DNA of 8,007 bases from a bacterium (GTDB lineage: Bacteria > Patescibacteriota > Gracilibacteria > JAUYGZ01). The stretch is from NCBI GenBank assembly GCA_030699855.1, contig JAUYKR010000110.1:1-8007 (forward strand), given 5' to 3'. A program made the translations under genes and the position numbers. Position 1 is the stretch's first letter, and every line of letters begins with the position of its first letter. Positions 1-5,944 of this stretch are shown here, in pieces. The notes beneath the pieces were generated by a model. The model had not been told where the DNA came from, did not search any database, and saw only the letters and a program-made list of their open reading frames with translations.

Positions 1-477
1 GGGGTTGTTGGGGGAGCAGAAGAAGATTAATTTGCTTGAATCACCGATGACAGATAACACCGCCTTCGCGTCGAGCTGAAAATTTTGATCAAGCGGCACT
101 TCTGTAACGGTCACGTCATTGACCTGGCCGAGTACCTGGTACATGCCATACGTGGGAGGGGCGATGACGATACTATCGCGACCGGGAACGCAACAAGCTC
201 GAACCAGCAGATCCATCACCTCATCGCTGCCAACGCCCAGGAAGACCTGGTCGATTTGAAGTCCCTTCAGCTCCGCCACCTTCCCGCGCAATTGCTTTTG
301 ATCGCTGGCAGGGTAGCGGTTGAGATCAGGAGCGCCCTCGACGGAAACCGGACTTCCAAAACTATTTTCGTTGGCGTCGAGCATGGCGGACGCCTCCCCC
401 TGGTATTCATCTCGAGCGCAGGAATAGGGGGTAAGGCGAACAATGTTTGGCCGGAGGATGCTTTGAAGATTAAACAT
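1..477 (-). CDS. hisC: Histidinol-phosphate aminotransferase, N-terminal 159 residues (3' end outside window)
   Basis: PLP-dependent aminotransferase that converts imidazole-acetol phosphate and glutamate to histidinol phosphate in cytoplasmic histidine synthesis. The reverse-strand frame starts MFNLQSILRPNIVRLTPYS and stays open to the window edge. Family landmarks are visible: LDANENSFGSP near residues 33-43, LNRYP near 52-56, LGVGSDEVMDLLVRA at 80-94, PPTYGMY at 107-113, and FFCSPNNP at the truncated end. These match the fold-type I HisC pattern, in which SPNNP precedes the rest of the active site. The PLP lysine lies beyond the edge. The start is 7 bases after the hisD stop with no Shine-Dalgarno sequence, which suggests translational coupling. 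The gene is third in the operon after hisG and hisD, which makes HisC far more likely than another aminotransferase of the same fold. Confidence 0.93.
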   Translation of the reverse strand, partial: MFNLQSILRPNIVRLTPYSCARDEYQGEASAMLDANENSFGSPVSVEGAPDLNRYPASDQKQLRGKVAELKGLQIDQVFLGVGSDEVMDLLVRACCVPGRDSIVIAPPTYGMYQVLGQVNDVTVTEVPLDQNFQLDAKAVLSVIGDSSKLIFFCSPNNP

Positions 478-484
478 AAAGAAT

Positions 485-1777
485 TTATAAAGACTGCAAT
501 CGAATACTGACGGCGTTCTTGTGAGCCATAAGTCCCTCAGCCTCCGCCAGGACTTCCACCGTTCGGCCGATGTTTTTAAGACCGGTTGGGGTGAGTTTCT
601 GGAAGGTAATTTTTTTGCAGAAGCTATCGACCGAAACTCCACTGTAGCCGCGGGCATAGCCATAGGTTGGCAGGGTGTGATTCGTTCCGGAGGCGTAGTC
701 ACCCACGGACTCAGGCGTCCATGGCCCCAGGAAGACTGATCCGGCTGACTGGATCTGTAAAACGACCTCATCAACTTTCTCAATATTGAGAATTAAATGC
801 TCAGGAGCATAGCTATTGCTAAAATCAATCGCTTCTCCTACTGACTCCGCGACAATCACCAGACTCTTTTCAAGCGCTTGCGCGGCAATGTCCCTGCGGG
901 GCAGGAGCTCGAGTTGTCGCTGGAGCTGTTCCTGAATGGGTTGGGCAATTCCATCCCCTATCGCCACCAACACCACCTGGCTGTCGACTCCATGCTCCGC
1001 CTGGGCGAGTAAATCAGCGGCCACAAAAGCCGGATTTGCCGGTTGGTCGGCTATCACCAAAACTTCTGAAGGGCCGGCCGGCATATCAATGGCCACTCCG
1101 GACCGGTCGGAGGACACGATCATTTTAGCGGCCGTCACGTATTGATTTCCCGGCCCAAAGATCTTGTCGACTTTTGGAATACTTTCCGTTCCATAGGCCA
1201 TCGCCGCTATAGCCTGGGCGCCGCCGAGCAAATAGAGCTCTGTTACACCGGCGACCTTCGCCGCAGCCAGGATTTCTGGAGAGGCCTTTCCACTTTTATT
1301 CGGCGGCGTACAAACGACCACTCTCTTACAGCCAGCCAGTCTGGCCGGAACGGCCAGCATGAGTAAGGTTGAAGGCAGAATGGCGGTCCCACCGGGAACG
1401 TACAGACCGACTTTTTCGATTGGACGAGACTCGCGGAAACAACGAACTCCAGGCATGGTTTCGACAGCCGGTTCTTTGACAAGCTGAGTGCTGTGGAAGC
1501 TCCTGATGTTCTCAGCCGCCGTCTCCAATGCCAGAAAGAATTCCGGGCTTACGGCTTGCTCGGCCTTATCAATCTCTTCAATCGAAACTTGAAAACCGCC
1601 AAGTTGAATACCATCGAATTTCTTCGTCAGCTCAACCAGAACCTTGTCGCCGCCCTCGCGGACAGCCCGGATGATTTCTTGAGCGGAGGCAGCAACGGCA
1701 GCCGAATCGAAAGCTGGCCTTTTTGTGAGCTCAAGTCTGTCCTGCTCCGATATATTTTTGAGATAAAAAGTTTTCAT
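485..1777 (-). CDS. hisD: Histidinol dehydrogenase
   Basis: Zinc enzyme that oxidises L-histidinol to L-histidine in two NAD-dependent steps, the end of the histidine pathway. The 430-residue length is typical. The signature region runs from about residue 116 (RPIEKVGLYVPGG) through GGAQAIAAMAYGT (185-197) and KIFGPGNQYV (205-214). Expected zinc ligands are Q259, H262 (in LLAQAEHG), D360 (VGDYASGTNH) and H419 (GLMAHKNA). The catalytic pair E326-H327 sits in SYAPEHL. From memory, these positions equal the numbering of the Escherichia coli enzyme. The start codon lies 2 bases after the hisG stop, and the stop is 7 bases before hisC, so the three genes are one transcription unit. No Shine-Dalgarno motif precedes the ATG. 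No sign of damage. Confidence 0.97.
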   Translation of the reverse strand: MKTFYLKNISEQDRLELTKRPAFDSAAVAASAQEIIRAVREGGDKVLVELTKKFDGIQLGGFQVSIEEIDKAEQAVSPEFFLALETAAENIRSFHSTQLVKEPAVETMPGVRCFRESRPIEKVGLYVPGGTAILPSTLLMLAVPARLAGCKRVVVCTPPNKSGKASPEILAAAKVAGVTELYLLGGAQAIAAMAYGTESIPKVDKIFGPGNQYVTAAKMIVSSDRSGVAIDMPAGPSEVLVIADQPANPAFVAADLLAQAEHGVDSQVVLVAIGDGIAQPIQEQLQRQLELLPRRDIAAQALEKSLVIVAESVGEAIDFSNSYAPEHLILNIEKVDEVVLQIQSAGSVFLGPWTPESVGDYASGTNHTLPTYGYARGYSGVSVDSFCKKITFQKLTPTGLKNIGRTVEVLAEAEGLMAHKNAVSIRLQSL

Positions 1778-1779
1778 AA

Positions 1780-2652
1780 CTAAGCGATAAGTTTTTCAAT
1801 CGGAGACACGAGAATACTGGTGGCCCCCACTTCTTTGAGTTGTTCGATGACCTCCCAAAACTCCTCCTCGTCGACTACGGAGTGGACGGCAATCATTCCT
1901 GGCTTTGCCAGTGGAACCACGGTAGGGCTATCAAGCCCGGGAATAATTGCCTTTATTTTTTCGAGAGCTGATTCAGGAGCATTCATCAGGACGTACTTGG
2001 TTCTCTGTGCCTTGAGCACAGCGCTGACGCGGAGAAGCAGGCGATTGATGAGCTGCCGCTTGGGATCAGGCAAAGACGCTTTTGTTTCGTTCAAAACTGC
2101 CTGAGATTCGAACACCAATTCTAGCTCCCTCAGCCCATTGATACGAAGAGTGTTTCCAGACGAAACCAGATCGCAGATGGCATCGGAAAGATTGAGACTG
2201 GGAGCTATCTCCGCCGAGCCGCTGATGCAAATGACCTCCGCTTTGATCTTCTTCTCCAGTAAGAATGCCTCAAGGGAATTGGGATAGGTCGTGGCAATCC
2301 TGGAACCCTCCAGATCCTGCCAAGATGTGATCTTGCTAGACTCCGGAACCGCTATCGCCAGCCGGCAGTTGCCGAAGCCAAGCTTTTGCACAGCCGTTAC
2401 GGAAGCCCTCTTTTCTACCACCATATTTCTCCCGACAATACCCAGATCGCACACTCCGTCCTGAACATATTCAGGGATGTCATTGTCGCGCAGGAACAGA
2501 AGGTCAAGATCAAAGTTCCGGCAACGGGCAAAGAGCTGGTCTTTGGAGAAATCGAAGTCCAGACCGATGCCCTCAAGAAGTTCCAGGCTCTTTTCGGTCA
2601 AACGACCTTGTTTCTGAACCGCTATTTTGAGATTGCTGTCCGTAAGAGTCAT
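1780..2652 (-). CDS. hisG: ATP phosphoribosyltransferase, long (HisZ-independent) form
   Basis: Catalyses the committed first step of histidine synthesis, joining ATP and PRPP to give phosphoribosyl-ATP. The 290 residues match the long form, which has two catalytic subdomains plus a C-terminal ACT-like regulatory domain. Seen in order: LKIAVQKQGRL (8-18), DIPEYVQDGVCDLGIVG (58-74), GSAEIAPSLNLSDAICDLVSSG (145-166, with the PRPP-binding acidic DAICDL segment), and the C-terminal domain from about 218 to 290 ending GATSILVSPIEKLI. In this family that last domain binds histidine for feedback inhibition, so no HisZ partner should be needed. The sequence strongly resembles the enteric type. It is the first structural gene after the hisL attenuator. 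The 21 bases between the terminator T-run and the ATG are AT-rich with no Shine-Dalgarno motif. Confidence 0.97.
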   Translation of the reverse strand: MTLTDSNLKIAVQKQGRLTEKSLELLEGIGLDFDFSKDQLFARCRNFDLDLLFLRDNDIPEYVQDGVCDLGIVGRNMVVEKRASVTAVQKLGFGNCRLAIAVPESSKITSWQDLEGSRIATTYPNSLEAFLLEKKIKAEVICISGSAEIAPSLNLSDAICDLVSSGNTLRINGLRELELVFESQAVLNETKASLPDPKRQLINRLLLRVSAVLKAQRTKYVLMNAPESALEKIKAIIPGLDSPTVVPLAKPGMIAVHSVVDEEEFWEVIEQLKEVGATSILVSPIEKLIA

Positions 2653-2673
2653 AAAAAAATGAATTAAAATACT

Positions 2674-2698
2674 AAAAAACGCCTCCGGAGAGGCGCTT
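2674..2698 (-). terminator. his operon attenuator (intrinsic terminator before hisG)
   Basis: On the minus strand CGCCTC-TCCG-GAGGCG (2680-2695) forms a perfect six-pair stem closed by a C(UCCG)G loop of the stable UNCG class. It is followed at once by six T residues (2674-2679). Three weaker pairs (A-U, A-U, G-U) can extend the stem into the T-run. This is a textbook intrinsic terminator, but it lies 21 bases upstream of the hisG start inside the his leader transcript. It therefore acts as an attenuator rather than an end-of-operon terminator. It competes with the antiterminator formed by the same left arm and an upstream segment. Confidence 0.9.
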
Positions 2699-2744
2699 GA
2701 TGACGAAACATAAGCAAAGACACCTCTCTAGGTTCGAAGAGAAG
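2688..2744 (-). promoter_or_regulatory. his leader alternative RNA structures (1:2 pause hairpin and 2:3 antiterminator)
   Basis: Three leader segments can pair in mutually exclusive ways on the minus strand. Segment 1, CTTCTCT (2738-2744), pairs with segment 2, AGAGAGG (2723-2729), by seven pairs including one G-U, with an 8-base loop. Segment 2, read as GAGAGGTG (2721-2728), can instead pair with segment 3, CGCCTCTC (2688-2695), by eight pairs including one G-U. Segment 3 is also the left arm of the terminator. Segment 1 begins one base after the last His codon of hisL, so a ribosome stalled there hides segment 1 and lets 2 pair with 3, allowing read-through. A ribosome at the hisL stop codon (2728-2730) covers segment 2, leaving the terminator to form. 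The pairings are read from sequence; the mechanism is inferred from the known enteric his attenuator. Confidence 0.85.
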
Positions 2745-2784
2745 CGTGATGATGAGAAGCGATTTCGCGGACGAAAGAAGTCAT
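2728..2784 (-). CDS. hisL: his operon leader peptide (attenuator peptide)
   Basis: An 18-residue reading frame, MTSFVREIASHHHASLRT followed by TAG, lies between the promoter and the attenuator hairpin. It has three consecutive histidine codons (CAT CAT CAC, 2746-2754). The peptide itself should have no function. Its translation measures charged tRNA-His, and stalling at the His run favours the antiterminator. The three-histidine run is shorter than the seven of the enteric leader, but the position relative to the pairing segments is right. The ATG lies only about 14 bases from the predicted transcript start, and no Shine-Dalgarno sequence is visible. No other in-frame ATG, GTG or TTG start lies between the promoter and this ATG. 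Confidence 0.88.
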   Translation of the reverse strand: MTSFVREIASHHHASLRT

Positions 2785-2804
2785 GGGTACTGTAACTTGC
2801 CGAA

Positions 2805-2833
2805 AGATTATCATCCGCTTCTGTCCCTGTCAA
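2805..2833 (-). promoter_or_regulatory. his operon sigma70-type promoter
   Basis: The minus strand carries a perfect -35 box TTGACA (2828-2833), a 17-base spacer, and TAATCT (2805-2810) preceded by TG at the extended -10 position (TGATAATCT). TAATCT keeps the three most important -10 positions (first T, second A, last T). An alternative -10, GATAAT at 2807-2812, has a better match but only a 15-base spacer. Predicted transcription starts near 2797-2799, about 14 bases before the hisL ATG. The promoter lies just downstream of the SLH gene's stop codon. Confidence 0.72.
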
Positions 2834-2853
2834 GGGCTTCTGTTCGGGCATTT

Positions 2854-4521
2854 TTAGTCATTCTCTCCGCCACACTCATCGTCATACTCCCGCTGGAACC
2901 GGTCACAACGTTTTTTGAGCGCAATTGCCGGACAGACTTTTGATTCCACCCCAACACACCAGGCCACATCTGATCCGAAGTTGTTGGTCACCTGAGAACC
3001 CATGCCAAATTCGATATTGTAAGCATAAAGATCCTCTGGGTTTTCCAGAGTCAGGCGAATATTGTCACGGGTATTGGCGTCCTTGATGTCGGCAAAGACG
3101 GTAAAAATTTTCCTCCTGTTTTTTTCCACCAGATAATCGTTGACGAGAAAATCAAAGATTCCTCTCTCCACCGTGGCCAGTTCCGACAAAGTGTCATTAC
3201 CGACCGTCAGACGAAAGTTGTGGTAGTCGTCCGAGCGAATCGTCCCCCTGTCCCTGAGCCGAAGCCGCTTGATAAGGACATCATGCTGACCGGCATGAAT
3301 CACAAAGCGGCCGATGATCTCACCCTCTGATGAAATAAAAGGAGCCCGTACCCGGGAAGAGGAATTCGATACCGTCACCGCAGTCATGGATACTTCCGAC
3401 ATTTCGAAACTTTTTCCCAGCACCGCCGCTCCCGTAACCTGCACGTCTCTTTCTTTGAAGCCGAGCCCGGATGGTTCAATTGAAAGTTGATAAATATAGT
3501 GGGATGGGGCATCGGCTTTGAAGTCGAGCATCATTTCGAAAAGAGCAGGAGATTGAGGATTCAGTGGCACTTGAAGCTGGTCCCAACTGACGGCGCGAGT
3601 CGATCCAAGAAAACTCCTCTCACCGATGGGTCGGCCGTTCATGAGAAGTCTGGCCCTTTCGATATCCTGCGTTCTTCCCAAATTTATACTTTTGATTTCA
3701 ACTTTGTTCAAAGTCACGGCCGCATTCGGCTGAAGTTCAAAACGGAGCATGGGCACGTATTGTCCTCCACGAGCGATGTTTTTACTGGCAGGCATGTCTC
3801 CAAATGGAACCAATCCCACCTCGGCACCCACGTTCCGGTAATCTGTCGCAAGGTCATTTGCCATACCGTCCACTTCGGCAGGGCTGGGATTGTGAAGTTC
3901 GCTCAGGAGCTGCTCACCGAGGAAGGGATCATAGCGAGGAACGGAGTAATGCTGCAAAGCATGGGACCGAAACAACAGTTCGACGGCTACCGCCCTACTG
4001 ACTGGCTCGTGAAGAGCGCTTTCAGTCGAAATATTAGCCCGGCTGGCAAAACTCGCCGCGATGGAATACCAGGAAGAACCCTCCACGCCAGACCAGTCGA
4101 AAAGTCTTTCCAGGGTCACCAGCAGCTCCGCTTTGGTCAGAAGGTTAGAGGGAAGGAATCGACCCCTCTGTTCACCAGCCTGGTAGCCTTTCACCCAGCC
4201 TTCCCGTGCCGCTCGGCAGACCGCCTTCGCGAACCACTCATCGCGAACATCGGGAAAGCAGTTTCTGGATGCCACAATACTCTCCGATACTCCGGCATAG
4301 CGATGAAGAATCGCCGCCCATTCGGCTCTATTGAGGTATCCGTTCGGAACAAAGCGCTCACCGTTTCCCTGCCCTTGAATCACCTCTGTTTCGGACAGGT
4401 ATTCGACGGCGAGACTGTTTGGATGGGACTGCGAAACGTCTTTGAAGACTGAGGCAAAAGCGCTGCTGGCAACAGCAGTAAAGAGGCAGAGGGCGGTAAA
4501 TGAAAAAACGATGCGCTTCAT
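2854..4521 (-). CDS. Secreted SLH-domain (S-layer homology) protein with beta-rich body and Cys tail
   Basis: Exported protein of 555 residues, probably anchored to the cell surface through SLH repeats; its role beyond that is unknown. The chosen ATG at 4521 gives a clean signal peptide (MKR, a hydrophobic core at 5-19, then AFA|SV with predicted cleavage after residue 23). An ATG at 4584 would add 21 residues in front of it. SLH-like repeats lie at about 24-80 (VFKDV... LNRAEWAAIL), 88-145 (CFPDV, EWFAKAVC, GWVKGY, LLTKAELLVTLERL) and, weaker, 150-190 (VSRAVAVELLFR). Residues about 256-350 and 400-505 look like two beta-sandwich domains. The tail has Cys 522, 530, 539 and 550 (C-x7-C-x8-C-x10-C), suggesting disulfides or metal binding. 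No Shine-Dalgarno motif. It runs toward the his operon, ending about 20 bases before the his -35 box with no terminator seen. Confidence 0.85.
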   Translation of the reverse strand: MKRIVFSFTALCLFTAVASSAFASVFKDVSQSHPNSLAVEYLSETEVIQGQGNGERFVPNGYLNRAEWAAILHRYAGVSESIVASRNCFPDVRDEWFAKAVCRAAREGWVKGYQAGEQRGRFLPSNLLTKAELLVTLERLFDWSGVEGSSWYSIAASFASRANISTESALHEPVSRAVAVELLFRSHALQHYSVPRYDPFLGEQLLSELHNPSPAEVDGMANDLATDYRNVGAEVGLVPFGDMPASKNIARGGQYVPMLRFELQPNAAVTLNKVEIKSINLGRTQDIERARLLMNGRPIGERSFLGSTRAVSWDQLQVPLNPQSPALFEMMLDFKADAPSHYIYQLSIEPSGLGFKERDVQVTGAAVLGKSFEMSEVSMTAVTVSNSSSRVRAPFISSEGEIIGRFVIHAGQHDVLIKRLRLRDRGTIRSDDYHNFRLTVGNDTLSELATVERGIFDFLVNDYLVEKNRRKIFTVFADIKDANTRDNIRLTLENPEDLYAYNIEFGMGSQVTNNFGSDVAWCVGVESKVCPAIALKKRCDRFQREYDDECGGEND

Positions 4522-4543
4522 GGCCATAACAATAGCAAATTTC

Positions 4544-4572
4544 TTGCCAATCAGGTAGTGAGGGACTATGGT
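4544..4572 (+). promoter_or_regulatory. Possible promoter of the ACT-domain gene
   Basis: TTGCCA (4544-4549, five of six matches to the -35 consensus) is followed after 17 bases by TATGGT (4567-4572, four of six to the -10). Transcription would start near 4579, downstream of the ATG at 4568, which favours the ATG at 4598 as the real start. The site lies in the short gap between the divergent SLH and ACT genes. It is a modest match judged by eye. Confidence 0.4.
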
Positions 4573-4597
4573 TAAGTATCTCAACCATCATAATTCC

Positions 4598-5008
4598 ATG
4601 CCCACAACTCTCGCCACTCAGCTTTCATTTTACATTGCCAACGAGCCGGGCGTGATCGGTAGGGTTTGCCAGCAAATGGCCGAACACAGCATAAATATTG
4701 AAGGCATCCAGGCGGCGGAAGGCCAGCTGGAACAGCTGCTGCGGCTAACCCCGGATGATCCGGATAAGGCCGAGGCCGCTTTAAGAAAAATGGGCGTCGA
4801 ACTCGTTTCTCGGGAAAAAGTGCTTCGGGTCCCCATCCGCAGAGGAGAAGGTGCGCTGGCGGAAATCGCCAAACGGCTGGGGCAGCACGGCATTAACATC
4901 GACAGTTTCTTCGCCATAGAGCCCGCTGACGGCGACAGCAACTGCTTGGTCTATATCAACGCCAGCGATCCGGAGAAAGGATTTGAAGTGCTCAAGAGCG
5001 GCTCATAA
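4598..5008 (+). CDS. Tandem ACT-domain protein, probable small-ligand sensor
   Basis: A 136-residue cytoplasmic protein made of two ACT domains and nothing else. ACT 1 spans about residues 6-72 (TQLSFYIANEPGVIGRVCQQMAEHSINIEGI), with the PGV-x-G loop and N-I-E-G strand typical of ligand-binding ACT folds. ACT 2 spans about 75-133 (VLRVPI, GEGALAEIAKRLGQHGINIDSFF). Both repeat the beta-alpha-beta pattern with a GINI/SINI turn. ACT domains usually bind amino acids and control enzymes or transcription. Stand-alone tandem ACT proteins exist as a family whose ligands are mostly unknown, so the ligand and partner here cannot be named. An alternative ATG at 4568 adds ten residues; I prefer 4598 because the promoter's -10 box overlaps the earlier ATG and because the ACT fold starts right after it. 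The flavoprotein gene follows 65 bases downstream on the same strand. Confidence 0.85.
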   Translation: MPTTLATQLSFYIANEPGVIGRVCQQMAEHSINIEGIQAAEGQLEQLLRLTPDDPDKAEAALRKMGVELVSREKVLRVPIRRGEGALAEIAKRLGQHGINIDSFFAIEPADGDSNCLVYINASDPEKGFEVLKSGS

Positions 5009-5024
5009 CGCTTTGAACTCAAGC

Positions 5025-5053
5025 TTTATCTGGTCATGGAGGAACAATATACT
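5025..5053 (+). promoter_or_regulatory. Weak candidate promoter before the flavoprotein gene
   Basis: TATACT (5048-5053, five of six to the -10 consensus) repeats at 5055-5060. Only a poor -35 (TTTATC, 5025-5030, three of six) lies 17 bases upstream of the first copy. The gene may equally be read through from the ACT gene. A GGAGGA at 5038-5043 is too far from the ATG at 5074 to serve as its ribosome site. Confidence 0.22.
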
Positions 5054-5073
5054 CTATACTGATACGGCTTTTT

Positions 5074-5799
5074 ATGGGCACCCCCATGATGGAACAGACA
5101 TTTGTAACGGCGAAAATCATTTCGAACCGGCTGATAGGAGATGCGGTGCGGCACCTGACGGTGCAACCCGAACGACAGCTGGACTATGAAGCCGGCCAAT
5201 TTTTTCTGATGCGCCTTCGCGATGATAAGGGAGATTATGTGGAACGATCCTATTCCGCTTCCAACTTCTCCAACCGCGAGTCGGGAATCGAATTCGTTAT
5301 CAGAATTGATCCGAGCGGACACCTCTCTCCATTGGTAGGACGACTGGCCGTCGGTGACACTGTCGACCTCAAAGGCCCCTTCGGCCGATTCGGATTGGCC
5401 ATGGCGAAAGATTTGAAGAAGTTGGTGTTGATCGCGGGAGGAGTTGGGATATCTCCGATCCGGTCGATAATTCAAAAAAGTTTTTCCCTGAATGAGGCAT
5501 ATCCCATTCAGCTCTTCTACGGCTTTCGTAACGATAATGATTTTTTGTTTCGGGAGGAACTCCAGAAGTATGCGTCTTCCGGCCGTCTGGAATTGGTCAC
5601 AACCGTCAGTACAAATAATGGCACTCGGGCTGAACATGGAAAGGGCTATATTCATTTGTTTTTAGAAAACAGAATATTTAAGCCGGAAGCAGGCGTGGAT
5701 TGCTTCATCTGCGGCCCTCCAGCCATGGTAAAAGAGACTAGAGAAAAACTGCTCACGCTCGGCTTCGAGCGCGGACAAATTCACCTGGAAGCGTGGTAG
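5074..5799 (+). CDS. Ferredoxin-NADP reductase-type FAD/NAD(P)-binding oxidoreductase
   Basis: Flavoprotein of 241 residues that should move electrons between NAD(P)H and a protein partner or substrate. The N-terminal FAD barrel (about 7-108) contains the FAD signature RSYSAS (58-63), SGHLSPLV (81-88) and GPFG (101-104). The C-terminal nucleotide-binding domain (about 115-241) contains GGVGISP (122-128), FYGFRNDNDFLFREEL (148-163) and CGPPAMV (213-219). It ends in LEAW, with the Glu and final aromatic residue typical of the family. There is no 2Fe-2S domain before or after, so the electron acceptor is a separate protein. No dedicated partner, such as an oxygenase component or ferredoxin, is adjacent on this strand. 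Starts at 5074, 5086 and 5089 are all possible. Function within the family cannot be fixed; ferredoxin reductase, flavohaemoprotein-like reductase or a PyrK/HydG-like subunit are alternatives. Confidence 0.87.
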   Translation: MGTPMMEQTFVTAKIISNRLIGDAVRHLTVQPERQLDYEAGQFFLMRLRDDKGDYVERSYSASNFSNRESGIEFVIRIDPSGHLSPLVGRLAVGDTVDLKGPFGRFGLAMAKDLKKLVLIAGGVGISPIRSIIQKSFSLNEAYPIQLFYGFRNDNDFLFREELQKYASSGRLELVTTVSTNNGTRAEHGKGYIHLFLENRIFKPEAGVDCFICGPPAMVKETREKLLTLGFERGQIHLEAW

Positions 5800-5821
5800 G
5801 ACATGACTAAGTGTTTCATTA

Positions 5822-5935
5822 AGTTGGAAGAATAGTGCAAATTCTCGCAGCGAGGACATTAAAAGAAGAGGATTATAAATAGAAAAAACATACGGAAAGT
5901 TCCGCAGCAAGAGAATTCGCACTATTCTTCCAACT
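5822..5935. repeat. 114-base inverted-repeat element between convergent genes
   Basis: The 25-base arm at 5822-5846 (starting AGTTGGAAGAATAGTGC) is repeated inverted at 5911-5935 with a single A/G difference that still allows a G-U pair. The 64-base centre (5847-5910) has two small hairpins at or near its edges: CTCG-CAG-CGAG (5844-5854) and CGGA-AAGT-TCCG (5893-5904). There is no gene-sized ORF inside. The flanking genes at 5799 and 5945 converge on it. It could be a MITE-like insertion (TA flanks both ends at 5820-5821 and 5935-5936), a processing or stability structure at the 3' ends of both mRNAs, or a small RNA. It lacks the T-run expected of an intrinsic terminator. Confidence 0.85.
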
Positions 5936-5944
5936 ATCACACCT

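Noticed and set aside
85..510. Plus-strand open frame of 141 codons
   Set aside because: It is the shadow of hisC, whose reverse-strand reading shows continuous family motifs up to SPNNP.
2674..2852. T-box riboswitch upstream of hisG
   Set aside because: No T-box core sequence is visible, while a His-rich leader peptide with matched alternative hairpins explains the region fully.
3487..4452. A 321-codon plus-strand open frame opposite the SLH gene
   Set aside because: It lies entirely antisense to a gene with clear SLH repeats and signal peptide, its translation has no recognisable domain or plausible composition, and no promoter or ribosome site precedes it.
5026..5655. Minus-strand open frame of 209 codons opposite the flavoprotein
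   Set aside because: The plus strand carries unmistakable FAD and nucleotide-binding motifs; the antisense translation is low in recognisable structure.
5872..5877. Perfect TATAAT on the minus strand inside the inverted-repeat core
   Set aside because: No -35-like sequence lies 16-18 bases upstream and there is no gene downstream before the flavoprotein's antisense strand.
5822..5935. Bidirectional intrinsic terminator
   Set aside because: Position is right but neither arm is followed by a T-run and the 64-base loop is far too long for an intrinsic terminator.
5662..5940. Minus-strand open frame spanning the inverted repeat
   Set aside because: It overlaps the end of the flavoprotein gene and its first half is just the translated inverted repeat. 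No start-site support.
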